A stretch of 64,000 bases of DNA from Phytophthora quininea (lineage: Eukaryota; Oomycota; Peronosporomycetes; Peronosporales; Peronosporaceae), in the NCBI GenBank assembly GCA_011947345.1, contig JAAVTG010000051.1, forward strand, positions 62,001 to 126,000. The letters are read 5' to 3'. Position numbers and translations under genes: made by a program. Below, one piece after another: positions 11,514 through 23,044 of this stretch. Positions within the stretch are counted from its first letter, which is position 1; the number at the start of each line of letters is the position of its first letter. A model generated the notes under the pieces. It did no database searches. It was not told the origin of the DNA and saw only the letters and a list, made by a program, of their open reading frames with translations.

Positions 11514-12594
11514 ATGAAAGCGACCTTCGCGTTCATTGAGAGCGTCGGAGAGGTCGAGGGGCTTTGCTATGAGTGAAATACCGGGACAGACAACGTTACC
11601 GACTCCCAGGTGAAGACGAAGAGCAAACCAGCCAGAGCCCAGCGGAAGCGAAAATATCGCTCAGGGTACTCCACGGAGCTCTTACGCAGAAAGAAGGCCG
11701 AGATGGAGGACTTACGTCAACAGGTGGTGATGATGGAAGAACGTGTTAAACGATTCAGTACATCAGACAGCCAAAAGAAAAAACCTGTTGGCATCAATGC
11801 GCTGCAAACTAATAAAGAAACCCAACAGTGGGCTACTACTGCGCTGGAGGAATACCACAAGAGGCGTCAGGCAGAGGAAATCAACCGCAGACTGAAATCG
11901 ATTCAAGAAAGTAGAGCGGCGGTCAGCAAGGAGCTACTTGAAGCGCTTTCGGACACATCCGTGTTTGACGTAAGTGGTCGTCGTATCTAGCATCTCTATT
12001 AACGATTTCTTGCGTACAGGACCAAGTCTTTGTCTTTACGAACCAGCGGTTTGTGGTGTCACGGGAGGATGACATACTCATGGTGCAGCAGCTGAGCGAG
12101 CGCGCCAACAAGCTCTACGTGGATACCGACTCTGTCTTCCCAGCGGACATGCCTTTGTTTGGCTGCAGGGTTCAACGCGCCAAGAGCAACAATCACGGCA
12201 GAATGGTCGAGTTGGTTGGAAATACTCCGGTGCCGTGGCCAAGGGCTTCGACGTCAACCTTCGTCTCCACAACTACGAAGTCGGAGGTTTTCGTGGTCTC
12301 CAGGTTGTGCGTAAATTTCAAGCTAGTGAAGATCGAGTCGTCTATGCTGGCGTCTGCAACTTGTTCCCTCCTGGTCAAGATCTGCAGCTGTGTGGACATT
12401 CCTGGCTTGTCATTTCCAATTCGCAGGACCACCAACAAGCGTGCCACGTTCAGTTTTACGGACAGATCTTCGCAGAAAACCAGGACAAGATTTCAACGCG
12501 AGTGGAGAAGCTTTTGGGCGCCTGGGGACTGCAGATGCGGGCGTATTGGTTGACAATCCAGGAGACCGTGGCTGATGAAGTTGCTGACCGATAG
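11514..12594 (+). pseudogene. M96 mating-specific family-like protein, with one intron, stop and frameshift
   Basis: Resembles the oomycete M96 family: a short acidic N-terminus (ATFAFIESVGEVEG), a basic, coiled-coil, bZIP-like block (RAQRKRKYRSGYSTELLRRK, then EMEDLRQQVVMMEERV), an EINRRLKSIQESRA stretch, and a C-terminal region resembling a START-like fold (VVRKFQASEDRVVYAG). A 50-bp intron at 11970-12019 (GTAAGT...TACAG) joins cleanly in phase 0. Start ATG is at 11514. Damage: TGA at 11574-11576 and a shift near 12210-12235 (12053 frame to 12235 frame). Family function is unclear; the name comes from mating-induced expression. The bZIP-like block hints at a nuclear role, which is inference. 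Confidence 0.55.
11970..12019 (+). other. Spliceosomal intron of the M96-like gene
   Basis: GTAAGT at the donor, a CTATTAAC branch-like sequence near 11997-12004 and TACAG at the acceptor. It is 50 bp long and phase 0. Removing it joins SVFD to DQVFVFTNQRF, the expected protein continuity. Confidence 0.7.
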
Positions 12595-13315
12595 GGGGTA
12601 GTTGCTATGGAATGATGAAAGATGGGAAAGCGTTGTGGGATGAAAAAGGATCGTGCTTGCTCAGTTTTTGTCAAAGTTTTGGGTGCTACTACTCGAGTTC
12701 AACGCGGCAATGCTGTACATTTCATTTCGGTGTGCTTGGATATCCTATGGTGAAGATGATTGTTTACGGATCTGTCAAGACACCACAGCTCAAGTAATCT
12801 TGCGGACACATGTCACGAAAGAGAAGCATGCCAATGAAATCTGTTCATCGAGTCAAATCCCAAGCTCTTCGGCGATTATTGATATGCGGCCATCGGTGAT
12901 TATAAGCCACCCGACCACGAAGTGACAAAATGACAAACATGTTGATATCGGCATTGTTGCTCCGGGACTTGACTGGTGGGCAACGGAAACTGTTTGTCTG
13001 GTGAAAATGATCGACTTTGGATGTTCTGGAGTCCTGCACGACAAAGCGGGAGTACTATCGACCTATTCCGAGTGCGTTGGGGAGGAAATTGAGGAGTGTG
13101 TAGCGGGCAGTGGTGTTTATGGATTTGCCAAGACATCGCACGACAAGTAATCCGCGGCGTGAAATGATAAATATGCACTGCAAGCATTTCCCTCGAGTCC
13201 CAAGTTCGCTCGTGAGTGGGATTATGCTGCATTGATTGATGATCATAATCCACCTGGCTGCATTGATTGGTGATCATAATCCACCTGGCTGCATTGACAA
13301 GACGGTGAAAATTGT
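12595..13315. repeat. Intergenic with a diverged duplication and a short tandem repeat
   Basis: No gene is seen. A diverged direct duplication is visible: about 12690-12870 resembles about 13030-13210 (for example TTTACGGATCTGTCAAGACA versus TTTATGGATTTGCCAAGACA). A 26-bp perfect tandem repeat lies at 13241-13266 and 13272-13297, period 31. Confidence 0.55.
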
Positions 13316-15142
13316 TTATTGTGTGTTAGGCGCCACTTTCTGGACCAGTTGCTCAAGAACTTCATCGATGCTGTTGTACTCCGCACAGAGCTCTTCAATC
13401 CCGGCTGGTGTGAATTCGTGCTTCGATGCCTCGATACTTTCCAGCCGCCTCCGTTGTTCCGATGTAAATGTGGATGAAAAGTAGTACGCGATCATCTTCT
13501 CCATTTGCACCGTCGACATGTAGCCGAGGTGGATCTTCTTGCTGATCCGTCCAGGTCGTACAAGAGCTGGATCCAGCATCTCGGGGTGGTTCGTCGTCAT
13601 GATGACAATCCGACCCGGACAGTCGATGACTCCGTCCAGAACGTTGAGCACACCAGCGAGGTTGAGCTTGTCGGTCGAGTTGGAAGACGACACAAACCCT
13701 CCCTTCATCTTGGGACCGATCGGACCGAAGCCTTCAAACTCCCCTGAGATTGCAGCAATGCAGCGAAGAAATCGTTGTCGTCGTCGTCGTCATCATCCAA
13801 ACCAGAACTGAAAAAACGAGCAGCGTCTTTTCTCCGACGGAAGAATGGCAGTGGCGACTCCATCTTTGGGGCATCTTCAGTTGTTGCAGCCTCCTTCTCT
13901 TCACCAGCCTCCTTCGAAGCAGCCTCTTTATTTTCCTCCGCCGTCTCCGACACTGGTGTCGTTGATCCATCTTCACGACTGGCCACGACTGAAGATGCGC
14001 AGTCGATGTCTTCCATCACAAACACAATGTCCTTAAAGTTCATGCGCACAGGCAGATCCAGACCGTCCACCGCGTATCGGAGATCGAACATGGCGTCCAT
14101 GAGCTCCTGGTTGGTCTTGATTTTGCCCAAAGAAACGTTCACTACATGACGTCCAGTCTTTTCTGCGACGGCCTTGATCACACTCGTCTTGCCCGTTCCA
14201 GGAGGACCGTACAACAGAAGACCGACCTTGTTGGGGAAGCCTTCAATGGCAAACTTACCGGTCTTGTTTTCGAAGTGGTCCAACAATTGCAGTAGCGACT
14301 CCTTCTCATCAAAAAGACGTTGTCGAAGGTCTTGTCGTCCCCCAAAGCATAGCGCTTGTGGTACGGCGCATTGGTCTTGCTCTCATCATCTGAATCCGAA
14401 GCAGGCGGTCGATCCGACGAACGCACGTACATGTACCGGGACGTGTCGTTGGTAAACTTCTTGTTCTCGATGTCCCGGTAAAATTCAAACGCCTTCTTCA
14501 CAAAGGCGTCAATCCTCTCCGGTCCATCAGCAAAATTCGATCGGAGGTGAAAGAGCGTCTTGGTCTCTTGGATAGTCGTGCTCTTGTCGTCGTTCTCTTT
14601 CTTGGTCTCGTTCATAAACTCGACTCCTTCTTCTACTGTCACCCAGCGGTTGCGAGGTGGCAGCACACTCACGCCAAGCTTGGCTACCTCAGGAGAGGCA
14701 GCTTCATCAAGTAGCGCTTTGATTCGCTTCCTCTTCTCTAGATCTATGTGCAGGAACTCCTTCTCCTCGAGGAATCTCTTCGCGTTGGGCCGTTCCATAA
14801 GCTCGTACCGTCCTGACTTGTCCGTCAGCTCTAGATGTTCCGTGAGGTAGAGAAGGATGGCCTTCTGCAGCAATTCGTTGCCCTTGGACTCGTCACCGAG
14901 GTTGTAGGTGTACGCGCCGAAGATCTCCTTGGTCTCACTACGTGGGTCACGTAGTTTCGTGGGAACAGCAAGTTGCGCACGAACTTGACGACCGACTGGG
15001 TCACTCCAAGAGCGTCTTGACCAGAGGTGGTGATACGTTGCACGACTGCAGGGACTGCCATGCACACGATGAGGTCGGAGACAGCATTGCCTGTGCGGAG
15101 GGTGTTGATCACGCCGAACTCCAAAGCGGTGGACGTCGACAT
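13316..15142 (-). CDS. BCS1-type AAA ATPase 1, apparent frameshifts
   Basis: AAA ATPase of the BCS1/AAA-ATPase-at-membrane type, a protein class that in mitochondria translocates folded Rieske protein. Start ATG is at 15142 (MSTSTALEFGVIN), with a hydrophobic N-terminal segment, a poorly conserved middle (KEIFGAYTYNL...), Walker A GPPGTGKTSVIK (near 14205), Walker B VFVMEDIDCA, a low-complexity acidic insert before the second region of homology, then DGVIDCPGRIVIMTTNHPE and the arginine-finger block DPALVRPGRISKKIHLGY. Three frameshifts (near 14970, 14312, 13730) are each cured by adding one base to A3, T5 and G4 runs. It is therefore probably an intact gene of about 600 residues. It is divergently paired with paralogue 2. 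Confidence 0.88.
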
Positions 15143-15173
15143 TGCAGACTTGGAAGGCGCTTAAGCACTTGGT

Positions 15174-15192
15174 GGTAAGTTTGGGAATGGCT
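15174..15192 (-). promoter_or_regulatory. Oomycete-type core promoter of AAA ATPase 1
   Basis: On the minus strand the sequence reads AGCCATTCCCAAACTTACC: an Inr-like CCATTCC followed by an AAACTTACC element resembling the oomycete flanking promoter region, about 30-50 bp before the ATG at 15142. Confidence 0.5.
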
Positions 15193-15416
15193 GGGGTGGC
15201 AGACGTGTCAAATGAGTTGGACCCAGTCAAAGCGAAGTTGGCGCAAGTGATGGTCAAGGTCAACCCAACTTCAACTTCGTTCATATTAAATCCAAGTTGT
15301 TTTGATACAGACCATCACTCATGTCGGGTTAAACATCTGGTTAATCCAATTTGTAACCATATGGATGTCACCAGGTGATATTTTCTTCAGTCAGTTTGTT
15401 GCCTTTTTCCGACTCG

Positions 15417-15435
15417 GCTCACTTTCCAATTTGCC
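15417..15435 (+). promoter_or_regulatory. Oomycete core promoter (Inr plus FPR) of AAA ATPase 2
   Basis: GCTCACTTTCCAATTTGCC matches the published oomycete 19-nt start-site consensus (GCTCATTYYNCAWTTTNYY) at every position but one. It lies 20 bp upstream of the ATG at 15456, the usual short oomycete leader distance. Confidence 0.8.
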
Positions 15436-15455
15436 TGCTGTTGATCACTTCCACA

Positions 15456-17113
15456 ATGGACCCGTCCGACGCCTTCCCGTCCATCGTGCAAGCTCTGGCT
15501 CAGCCTCTCTTTGAGTTGAATGACACACGACACGACTCCGACCACCACGACGGCTCAGCTCCCTACATGCTCTTCAACACGCTGCTGCTGGCCTTCGTGC
15601 CTCTGTGTCTGCAGATGGCTCTGTATCCATCCAGCTTTGAGGGTTTGGGCTCCAAGCTACGCGACTTTCTAACCGGTGGCAAGACCAACGACCTCGTCAT
15701 TCGAGAGATCAAAGCGGTCACTCGCTACGGTCAGTACTATGTCATGAACGAGTACGAGAACCGCCACGGCCACATTCTCCAGAAGGCCATTGCAGCGCAC
15801 CTTACTGATCTACTGAAGCTGCGAGGCAAAGGAGTTCGCTACGAGATGGTGGAGAGGGAACTCGACGATACGACGCAAGAGAAGCTCAACATGGTCTCTA
15901 AGCGAACGTCAGACAACTACTGGAGCAACGACGACGGCTCGGAGATGTACGAGGAGCTCAACCGTCTCCGAATCGCATCTCTACCTAAATTTTTGGACTG
16001 GGTGGAGGTGGAGAAGGGCATCTTCTTCCAGCAGTACATTGAAGACCCGGATGACGACGATCGGGAGCGGGGTAATAGCACTCCAGTCCGTCAGAGCAAA
16101 GAGACCACCATGGTCTACGCCTTCAAGTCGAACGAACGTGGTGCCAGCAAGAAGATCGACAAGCTCATTAACGACGCCTTCGCTAAGTATCAACTGCTGG
16201 AGCTGCTGAAACTCGCAAATGATAAGAAGCGCTACATGTACGTGCAAGCTGTCCAAGAAGCAAAACCTTCGGAAGGTGAGAGCGAAGAAGGTCAAAAGCA
16301 CACTCCTGCAGTAATCTACAAGCGCTACGCTTTGAGTGGTGAGAAGTCCTTCAAGAACCTCTTCTTCGACGAGAAGGCACAGCTGCTGCAACTCTTCGAC
16401 GGGTTTATGGCTCACTCGGGTAAATTCGCCATCAAGGGCTTCCCGTACAAGCTCGGTCTGTTGCTGCACGGCCCCCTGGAACTGGTAAGACCAGTCTCAT
16501 CAAGGCTGTAGCGCAGTACACCAAGCGCCACATTGTGACCATCTCGCTGGGTAAAGTCAAGACCAACCAGGAGCTGATGAACGCCATGTTCGACCTCCGC
16601 TTCGCCGTGGAAGGTGTCGACTTGCCCGTCAACATGACGTTCGAGGACGTTGTGTTCGTCATGGAAGATATCGACTGCGCGGCGTCGGTGGTTATGGCTC
16701 GGGACAGCAAGCCTGAAGCTGCCAAGCGAAAGAGCAAGCGGTACGGCACCTCTGCATCGGACAAGCTGAACCTGTCGGGACTGCTCAACGTGTTGGACGG
16801 AGTCATCGACTGCCCTGGTCGAATTGTGATCATGACAACCAACCACCCGGAGAAGCTCGACCCAGCTCTTATTCGGCCGGGACGCGTGAACAAGAAGCTG
16901 ATGCTCGGATACATGAACGCCGAGCAGATCCAGAAGATGCTCGAGTATTACTTTGCGACGACGTGCACACCAGCACAGTGCGAGGCTTTGCAGTCGCTCG
17001 TGGCGGTGGAAGGAACTGTCATCACTCCTGCTGCGGTTGAAGCAATGTGCTCCGAGCACGATGATGTGGATGCAGTGCTGAAGGCGCTTACCCACTTAGG
17101 AGAGCGGCGATAG
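15456..17113 (+). CDS. BCS1-type AAA ATPase 2, frameshift in Walker A
   Basis: Paralogue of the divergent neighbour. The N-terminus carries one predicted membrane segment (MLFNTLLLAFVPLCLQMAL, residues about 35-53), as in BCS1 proteins that sit in a membrane with the ATPase facing one side. Walker A is split: the run in GGCCCCCTGG (near 16472) is one C short of encoding GPPGTGK, and the frame moves from the 15456 frame to the 16535 frame there. After the shift come VFVMEDIDCAASVVM, DGVIDCPGRIVIMTTNHPE and DPALIRPGRVNKKLMLGYM. With one C added the protein is about 550 residues and complete. The ATG at 15456 is supported by the core promoter just upstream; the open frame extends to 15375 without a better start. 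Confidence 0.9.
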
Positions 17114-17438
17114 AGATATACAAATGGAAAAATAGTTGCATTTTGAGTACATAAATTTATGATGTTGCCCGTGTGGGATATTCTATACTATATATTTAGG
17201 ACTAATTATGTGTCATCAAGGCAGGTGTGGGATTATTCTTCCTAGAAGTTCTAATCCCAAATGATGCACGTTTCAAACGCCAGCATGGCAGAAATGGTGG
17301 GGACTTTTTACCTTGTTACATTGCCTCCCAGAAACGCAACTGATCCACACCTCTACCAATTTTTTATTTACTTCTTCGCGCTCTTCGTGGATCTTGTACT
17401 TTGTTATTATTATCCCATAATTAGCTTACCGCGTTAGT
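17114..17438. other. Convergent intergenic region
   Basis: A 325-bp AT-rich stretch between the convergent 3' ends of AAA ATPase 2 and the zinc-finger gene. No gene is seen. Confidence 0.5.
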
Positions 17439-18685
17439 TTACTGTGGCCCCGACACGATGTTGTGCATCAAACAGAGACCGTTGCGCTCGGCATGCCTCA
17501 AGCAAGACGCCACGCAACACTTCCCGTGGTTGCAGGTGGTTCCAAGCGAGATGGCAATTTCGTCGGGACAAGTCTCGTGTTTGACGCCAAAGTGTGGTCG
17601 CTGCTCGCTCATCCCAGTAAAGCTGGACCACTTCACCCCTGACTGCTCGTCGTAATGTCGATTGCTCTGTAGCGTCTTAAACCCTGGCAGCACCGGCAGG
17701 TTTATGGTCTTCTGGTCGACCATCGTGGCATCTGACGACTTGTGAACGTACTGCAGCGGTGATATCACGTCTGTACTGGCCGACCGACCGTCCATCGCGA
17801 AGTTCAGGTCTGAAGGAGTGCACGTTGCGCTTGGCTCGGCCTTGAACTGCACTTCCTGACTGCTGACTTCGAGGGAGGGTCTGCTGTGCGCAAACGTCAT
17901 GCTGCTTATGGCAATTCGAAGCGACATCTCGCTCTTGTGCTCGGCGCACATCCCTCCTCGACCTGCTCGCTTGCGGCAGTTGACAACTCGACACAAAGAG
18001 TTGCCGCCGTGAAATGGGCAATTTCCGTTCGCTAAAGCCCGCTTGTCACAGTTGAGCGAAAGACACTTGCGATAGCCGCCATGACCGACACAGAGGCCAT
18101 CGTACTGCACGACCTTGTTGCATCCGTCCATTCGACAGCGCTTCCCGCCACCTGAAGAGACGAACGAACGTCGTGAGAACCATCACCGTCGGAAAAAAGT
18201 ATTAACAATCCTGTTGAAAACGAACCATGAGAGATGCAGGCGCCTCCACTTTGAGCCCTCTTCTTGCAGCCGAGATAGCCGCACTTCTTGCCACCGCCGT
18301 GGATCCAGCAACGTCCTCCAGTTTGAGCGCTCTTGGTACAACCTGGGAATTGGCATCGCTTGCCACCACCATGAGCGACGCAGAACCCGCGACTTACGAC
18401 GCTCGTAGTGCACCCGTCCACCGAGCACTTCTTGCCACCGCCGTGCGAGATGCAGAGACCACCGCGCTTGGCGGTCTTTTGGCACTCTGGAAAGCCGCAC
18501 CGCCGCGAGTTGGCGCGGGTGCTCGAGGTTCGCTCCGAAGGAGCCGTTGTTGGTGTGGTTGAGCGCCGTTCGCAACTGCCGCAGCTTTCGGGGCTTGAAG
18601 CTGCTGAGCCCGTGCCTGCAAAGCTCGCGCTCCCACTGCGAGGTCGCATCCGGAGCGAGCTTCTACTAGTGACGCTGACAGTCAC
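17439..18685 (-). CDS. WRKY19-like Cys/His-repeat zinc-finger protein
   Basis: Two exons, 18685-18226 and 18151-17439, giving about 390 residues. After a Ser/Thr/Arg-rich N-terminus there are seven tandem repeats of roughly 24 residues with the pattern C-x4-C-x8-G-x-C-x2-H-GGG-K (for example CTKSAQTGGRCWIHGGGKKC). A lone eighth unit near the C-terminus follows a spacer (CLRHAERNGLCLMHN). This is the zinc-finger repeat found in many oomycete proteins annotated as WRKY19-like; it is not a plant WRKY domain. A DNA- or protein-binding role is inferred from the fold only. The intron lies exactly between two repeats and its removal restores HGGGKRC. ATG 18685 is the first in frame. Confidence 0.85.
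18152..18225 (-). other. Intron of the zinc-finger repeat gene
   Basis: 74 bp on the minus strand, GTTCGT...CTTCAG, phase 1. Splicing joins CATG to GTGGCGGG and rebuilds the repeat motif His-Gly-Gly-Gly-Lys. Confidence 0.85.
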
Positions 18686-19694
18686 CGGACCAAATGCATG
18701 TTGCAGACACCTCCCCAGCGCAGGACTGTCATGCCCCGCCGTGACTTCTCATATATCACGATGGCTGGCGGCGAAATCAGATGTGATTCCGCCTAGCATT
18801 GCAGCAAAACTCGTGGACGAGCAAGCGCTTGCTTCGACTAGTGACGTGGCCACGAACCTGCTGCCGCAACTACACAGAGTTACCTCAATTACCTCGACGT
18901 GAGACTCTCATGGAGAGTAGTTGCATTACGGTGGTCGGCAGTCGTCGACAGAGAACTTCGGTGAGAACTGCCTGACTGAAGCAGGCTGTGAACAACACAA
19001 GTGAGGAACTCGAGCACGCCCATCGTGTCTCGAAGCAAACCTTGATGCAACGATGAACACCAGTATATGGCATGAGAGTTAGCCATAGAAGTCTGTCTGC
19101 TGAGCGGGGCGCGGTTCGGCTCAAAAGTTCACCCAAGTTGCGCCGTCACTGTCAAGCTGAGGAAAATGACGTGAAAGGCCGATATTTTTTAGAACCATCG
19201 GACGGACGAGTACTGTTTTGCAAATCCGTACAAAAGTTGCAGTGCTAGTTTCAACCGTTCATTGCCACAAACTTTGCTTGTGGCAAGTGGTGTTTTTGGT
19301 AGAATCTATACACGCCTCAGAGAACAAGCGGCAGGACTCACACGCTCCTAGTCGCACAAAGCCAAACAAATAGTCAACTGCTCACTTCGACAAATGTATC
19401 TTGCTGTTCGTCGTTCCAAACATAATATCGTCATTACGGGCCCCACGCCATCCAGTCCGCGAGAAGGACATTCGCATATCACATCCCATGCGTTTTAATC
19501 TTTATTCACGACCATGGTTCAGCGGCAAGAACAAGTTGCCAGGGAGGAACACCAATCGCAGCGATACCCAAGATTAAAAGCAGCAAAAATCCTCCAGCGG
19601 GATTCTCTGGGTGTGTTGTTTGTGGACGGTTAGCCCCGTGCAGTAAGCAAGATCCTAGGGCCACGAAATGTTGCAGTCGTTGAAGTTGCCGTGA
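18686..19694. other. Intergenic; possible 3' end of a small membrane-protein ORF
   Basis: No full gene is seen. On the minus strand an open frame without a good start ends at 19504 with a hydrophobic stretch (GGFLLLLILGIAAIGV) and an AATAAA right behind the stop. Its 5' side is cut off by the Ngaro-like element at 19695. It could be the tail of a gene disrupted by that insertion or a chance ORF. Confidence 0.3.
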
Positions 19695-19867
19695 AAAGTG
19701 CACGGTTCGGCAAACCGGTCCAGCGGACCGGCGAACCGAACCGGATGTTTCCGGCTGCGGGAGAATGCACGGCATTCGCGAACTCGCCAGAAACACGCAA
19801 ACAGCTCGGAGCTGTTGGACTCGGAGTCCCCGTGCGAGAAGACAAGGGGCCGGGCCCCAGGAATTTT
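19695..19867 (+). repeat. Split direct repeat A1
   Basis: Identical to 26786-26958. It contains a compound hairpin (outer stem CGGTTCGG/CCGAACCG, inner stem CCGGTCC/GGACCGG, 19703-19743) and three 13-nt perfect hairpins with a single G centre: 19802-19814, 19817-19829 and 19846-19858. The Gag ORF ATG (19765) lies within it. Confidence 0.95.
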
Positions 19868-22850
19868 ATGGTGAACCCCCGGCGGCTATCACGCGCAGCG
19901 ACGCTCTGCGCAACCATCTCGTCCGCCTCGAGTGCCCATCGGAACTGGACGAGGGCGATTGGGACGGTCCCATTTACGCCCGTCTCCAGGAGCCTCGATA
20001 CATCACCAAAGACCACCGCAGCGTTTTCGTCGTGGATGACTCCTCGCGCACCCCAGGGTGGCTGTGCCAGCTGATATTCTACTCGGCCGACTTCGATTCG
20101 GATTTGTCCCGCCTCGGGGAGGCGGCGACACTGGCGACAACACCAGTCGTCATCCCCTACTCCCGGTTAACACGGCCGTCCGAGGCCCTCAGCATCGAGA
20201 CTCAAGACCGACCACTGCTGTTGCTCTTTCGTTTCCTACGATTTAGCACCTGCTATTTATCGTGCGGAACTCGCACATACCGCGAGGTTCAGCTCGACGT
20301 GTTTCTCACTGGCCAAGTTGTGGCGTATCTCCCGACGCGCGGTGCTACGTTCCTCGCGGCCACAGGTGCCAGCCTCCAACCTAGTTGTGGCTACATTTGC
20401 ATCGTGGCGTTGCGTGGCCACGTTGGCCTGCCACCCACGCATGTTGCGATTGCGTGCAACACGGCCTGGACACAACGCATCTCACGGGACGAATTTGTGG
20501 CGGGTTGGTGTCATGGCGTCTCCGCGACGGCCCAACCGTCTCGACGTTTAAGCCGATTTCGCTCACGGTGGGCGGAGTTGATTATTCCGGACGGTTCGGA
20601 CGATGAAGTCAAGAGGGTCCTCGATGAGACGTTTGTACCCACTGGATCTGACTCCACCATCGACTTCTGCCGAGAGGAACTGTGCATGGTGTCAGAATAT
20701 GGCAGGGTGGTCCACATCAGCCCACTTGGTTACGCACGGAAGTACATTGGCCCTGCTCGGGCTGCGACGCGGATGGATGAAGACATCGAGGTCGACCAGG
20801 AAGCACCTTCCGAGTTGTTGGCAATCGGGATGTCCCGTGGACGGCCACTTCCATCTCACGTCCCTGCCGTTGCCAGTCATGCGACTTGCCGGGACTTTGC
20901 AGCCTTTATGTGGCGCGTCGCGCCATCGGTGGCAACGGGTGCAAACATAGCTGCCGCTGTGGCTACCGTAACGAACGAAACGGCACCACGTGCCTCCCCA
21001 GAGGCCGCGCCTCTTCCGGATCCAGATTCAGTAGCAGATTCACCCGCTCGGACAGTTCGATATTCCTCGGAATCCACAGCGGTGGTCGCTTCTAGCGGCG
21101 CCATGGACCAACCTTCAGGCGTCCTCGCCGCCATCGCAGAGCTCACTAGGACGACGCAAATGGTTTTAACACAACAGGCGGCAGCTCAACAATCATTTCA
21201 AGAACTGCTTATCCAGCGCCTGGCGCCAGGTCAAGCAGCCCCGATTCCCACAAGCCAGGCACAGGCGACTTCCCCGACCGTACTGCCGGACACCACCGCG
21301 GTGAAACCAGTGTTCTCACCAGCGGATCTGACGGCGATAGAGGTCGCCAGCGTCGACGCGACCGCAGCCTGAGCCCACCACCACGATCACATCGTAGTGA
21401 CCGTCGTTCTCGCAGTCGTCCACGGAACGACTCGCATCATCGGGACCGCAGCAGGTCCAGGGGACGCGATCACGTCGGTCGAGTCGGATCAAATCGACAG
21501 ACGCACCGATCTCCACGCAACGGTGGACGTTCTCCGGGGACTCCCCGAGCCGACCGAGTCGGTGCATGGGATACACGTTTCTTACGCGACAACCGCGCCG
21601 ACGCGCGACCGGAAAGACACGATCGCTACGGTGATGTGTCCAGCCCCTTTCTGGGCTACACTTCGAGGAACCGCGAGGTCGAGGAGCCATACAGCGAAGG
21701 CCTACGCTGCCCGCGATCCGGAACTCAGTTCAGCGACTTTCGGTCTCCCCTTCGGGCGGCTCACGAACCGAGTTCGTTCCCACTTCGGGACTATGAAGCT
21801 CCTTTTCGTCGTGGACACACTAGCGGGGATGAATTACGTCTCGCTGACTACGCGAGAAACATGGAAACACCGATGGAACTAACGGGGACCGCTGGATTTC
21901 GACCGTCTCCTGCTGAGCTTCGCGTGCACCAGATTGCAAGAGTCGGACCTCGTCCGCGAGGTGAGTTTATCGAATCTAACTTGGTTTCTTTTTGGCAGAT
22001 GTCCGCTCTCGACCGGGTCTCAGCAATCCTCCATCAGGAAGCTCTCCGCGGCCGCGCTTATCGAGTGACCAAAGTCACGGCAAAAATGATTTTCTCGGTG
22101 GATTTTGGAACTCGGCCGTTGGATCACTTCCTCCCTCGTCCTGCTCTCGGCGACGGTAGCCGCACAGTTGTGCATGACTCCTCCACTTGGGCTTCAGGTG
22201 ACACTACACCAGAAGGTTACATCACTGCGATCGGCGATTTGCGACAAACCCTGCGCTGCATTCGAGGAGTGGCCGTCGAGTGGTACCCAGAACCTGTGGC
22301 CGACGTTTTTCCGCCGTTTACACCGACGCCTCCAACGAATTGCTCGACGAGGCCCCGACGCGACTCGTTCACGCCATGGTGAACTTGTATACCCATGTGT
22401 TTACACGTCTATTCTCATCGATTAGCCAAAACTACGAAGCCCGTCGTCTAGTCGGCCAAGCTCACGCTATCATGGCCCCGGACTCCACGGACTATTTCCG
22501 TATCGTGCGCCAAGTCATCGACCGGGGCTGTTCTCCACGTGGGCACAGGCTGAAGGACCACGCACCACCCACACGACGACTCGACTGACTGGCAACCGTT
22601 CCCGCTCTGGCCCGCAGCGCGGCGGCGCTAACCAGCGTAGACGCCAGACCGGACCAATCCCCGATAATATCTTACGCCAAATTCCACTGCAGGATCGGAA
22701 GAGCATATGTTTGCGGTTCCAGTCGCAAGGCGGGTGCGACTATCGCAGTTGCAAGTACCCCCACGTGCATATGCAGCTTCCAGAGGACGTGGCGACGTTC
22801 GTCATTGAAAAACACGGGCCGCTGGCAACCGGCCACCCCAATCTACCCGC
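19765..22850 (+). CDS. Gag-like protein of the Ngaro-like element, frameshifted
   Basis: Structural protein of the element. The first frame, 19765-21372, starts inside repeat A1 and ends in an Ala/Thr/Pro-rich region. The next frame (from about 21370) begins with an Arg/Ser-rich stretch (SPPPRSHRSDRRSRSRP) and runs to 22382. A third segment, 22280-22588, is helical. A fourth, near 22670-22850, contains a CCCH-like zinc motif (CLRFQSQGGCDYRSCKYPH) that would bind RNA. The frame changes may be sequence errors, as elsewhere in the window, or may partly define separate proteins. Family assignment comes from position upstream of pol and the RS-rich plus zinc-motif layout; no core Gag fold was recognised. 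Confidence 0.6.
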
Positions 22851-23044
22851 GTGACGAGACGCGGGCGAGCAGGAGACAGTTAGCTCGAATTCATATACGA
22901 CTTCAAATTCTGACTCTAGTTCGCCTCCTCCTACCGACGGTCAACCGACATCGGACGTTAACTGTCGCGGCATCATCACGCCGGACGTACTGATAGCAAG
23001 TCGATGCCAGCAACATTGTTGTTCCCATCGTCCACAACCGAACG

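Noticed and set aside
13775..14149. Ser/Lys-rich plus-strand ORFs within AAA ATPase 1
   Set aside because: Antisense shadows of the acidic low-complexity insert of the real gene.
18408..18902. 164-aa plus-strand ORF across the zinc-finger gene
   Set aside because: Antisense to conserved Cys/His repeats; its second half has no motif.
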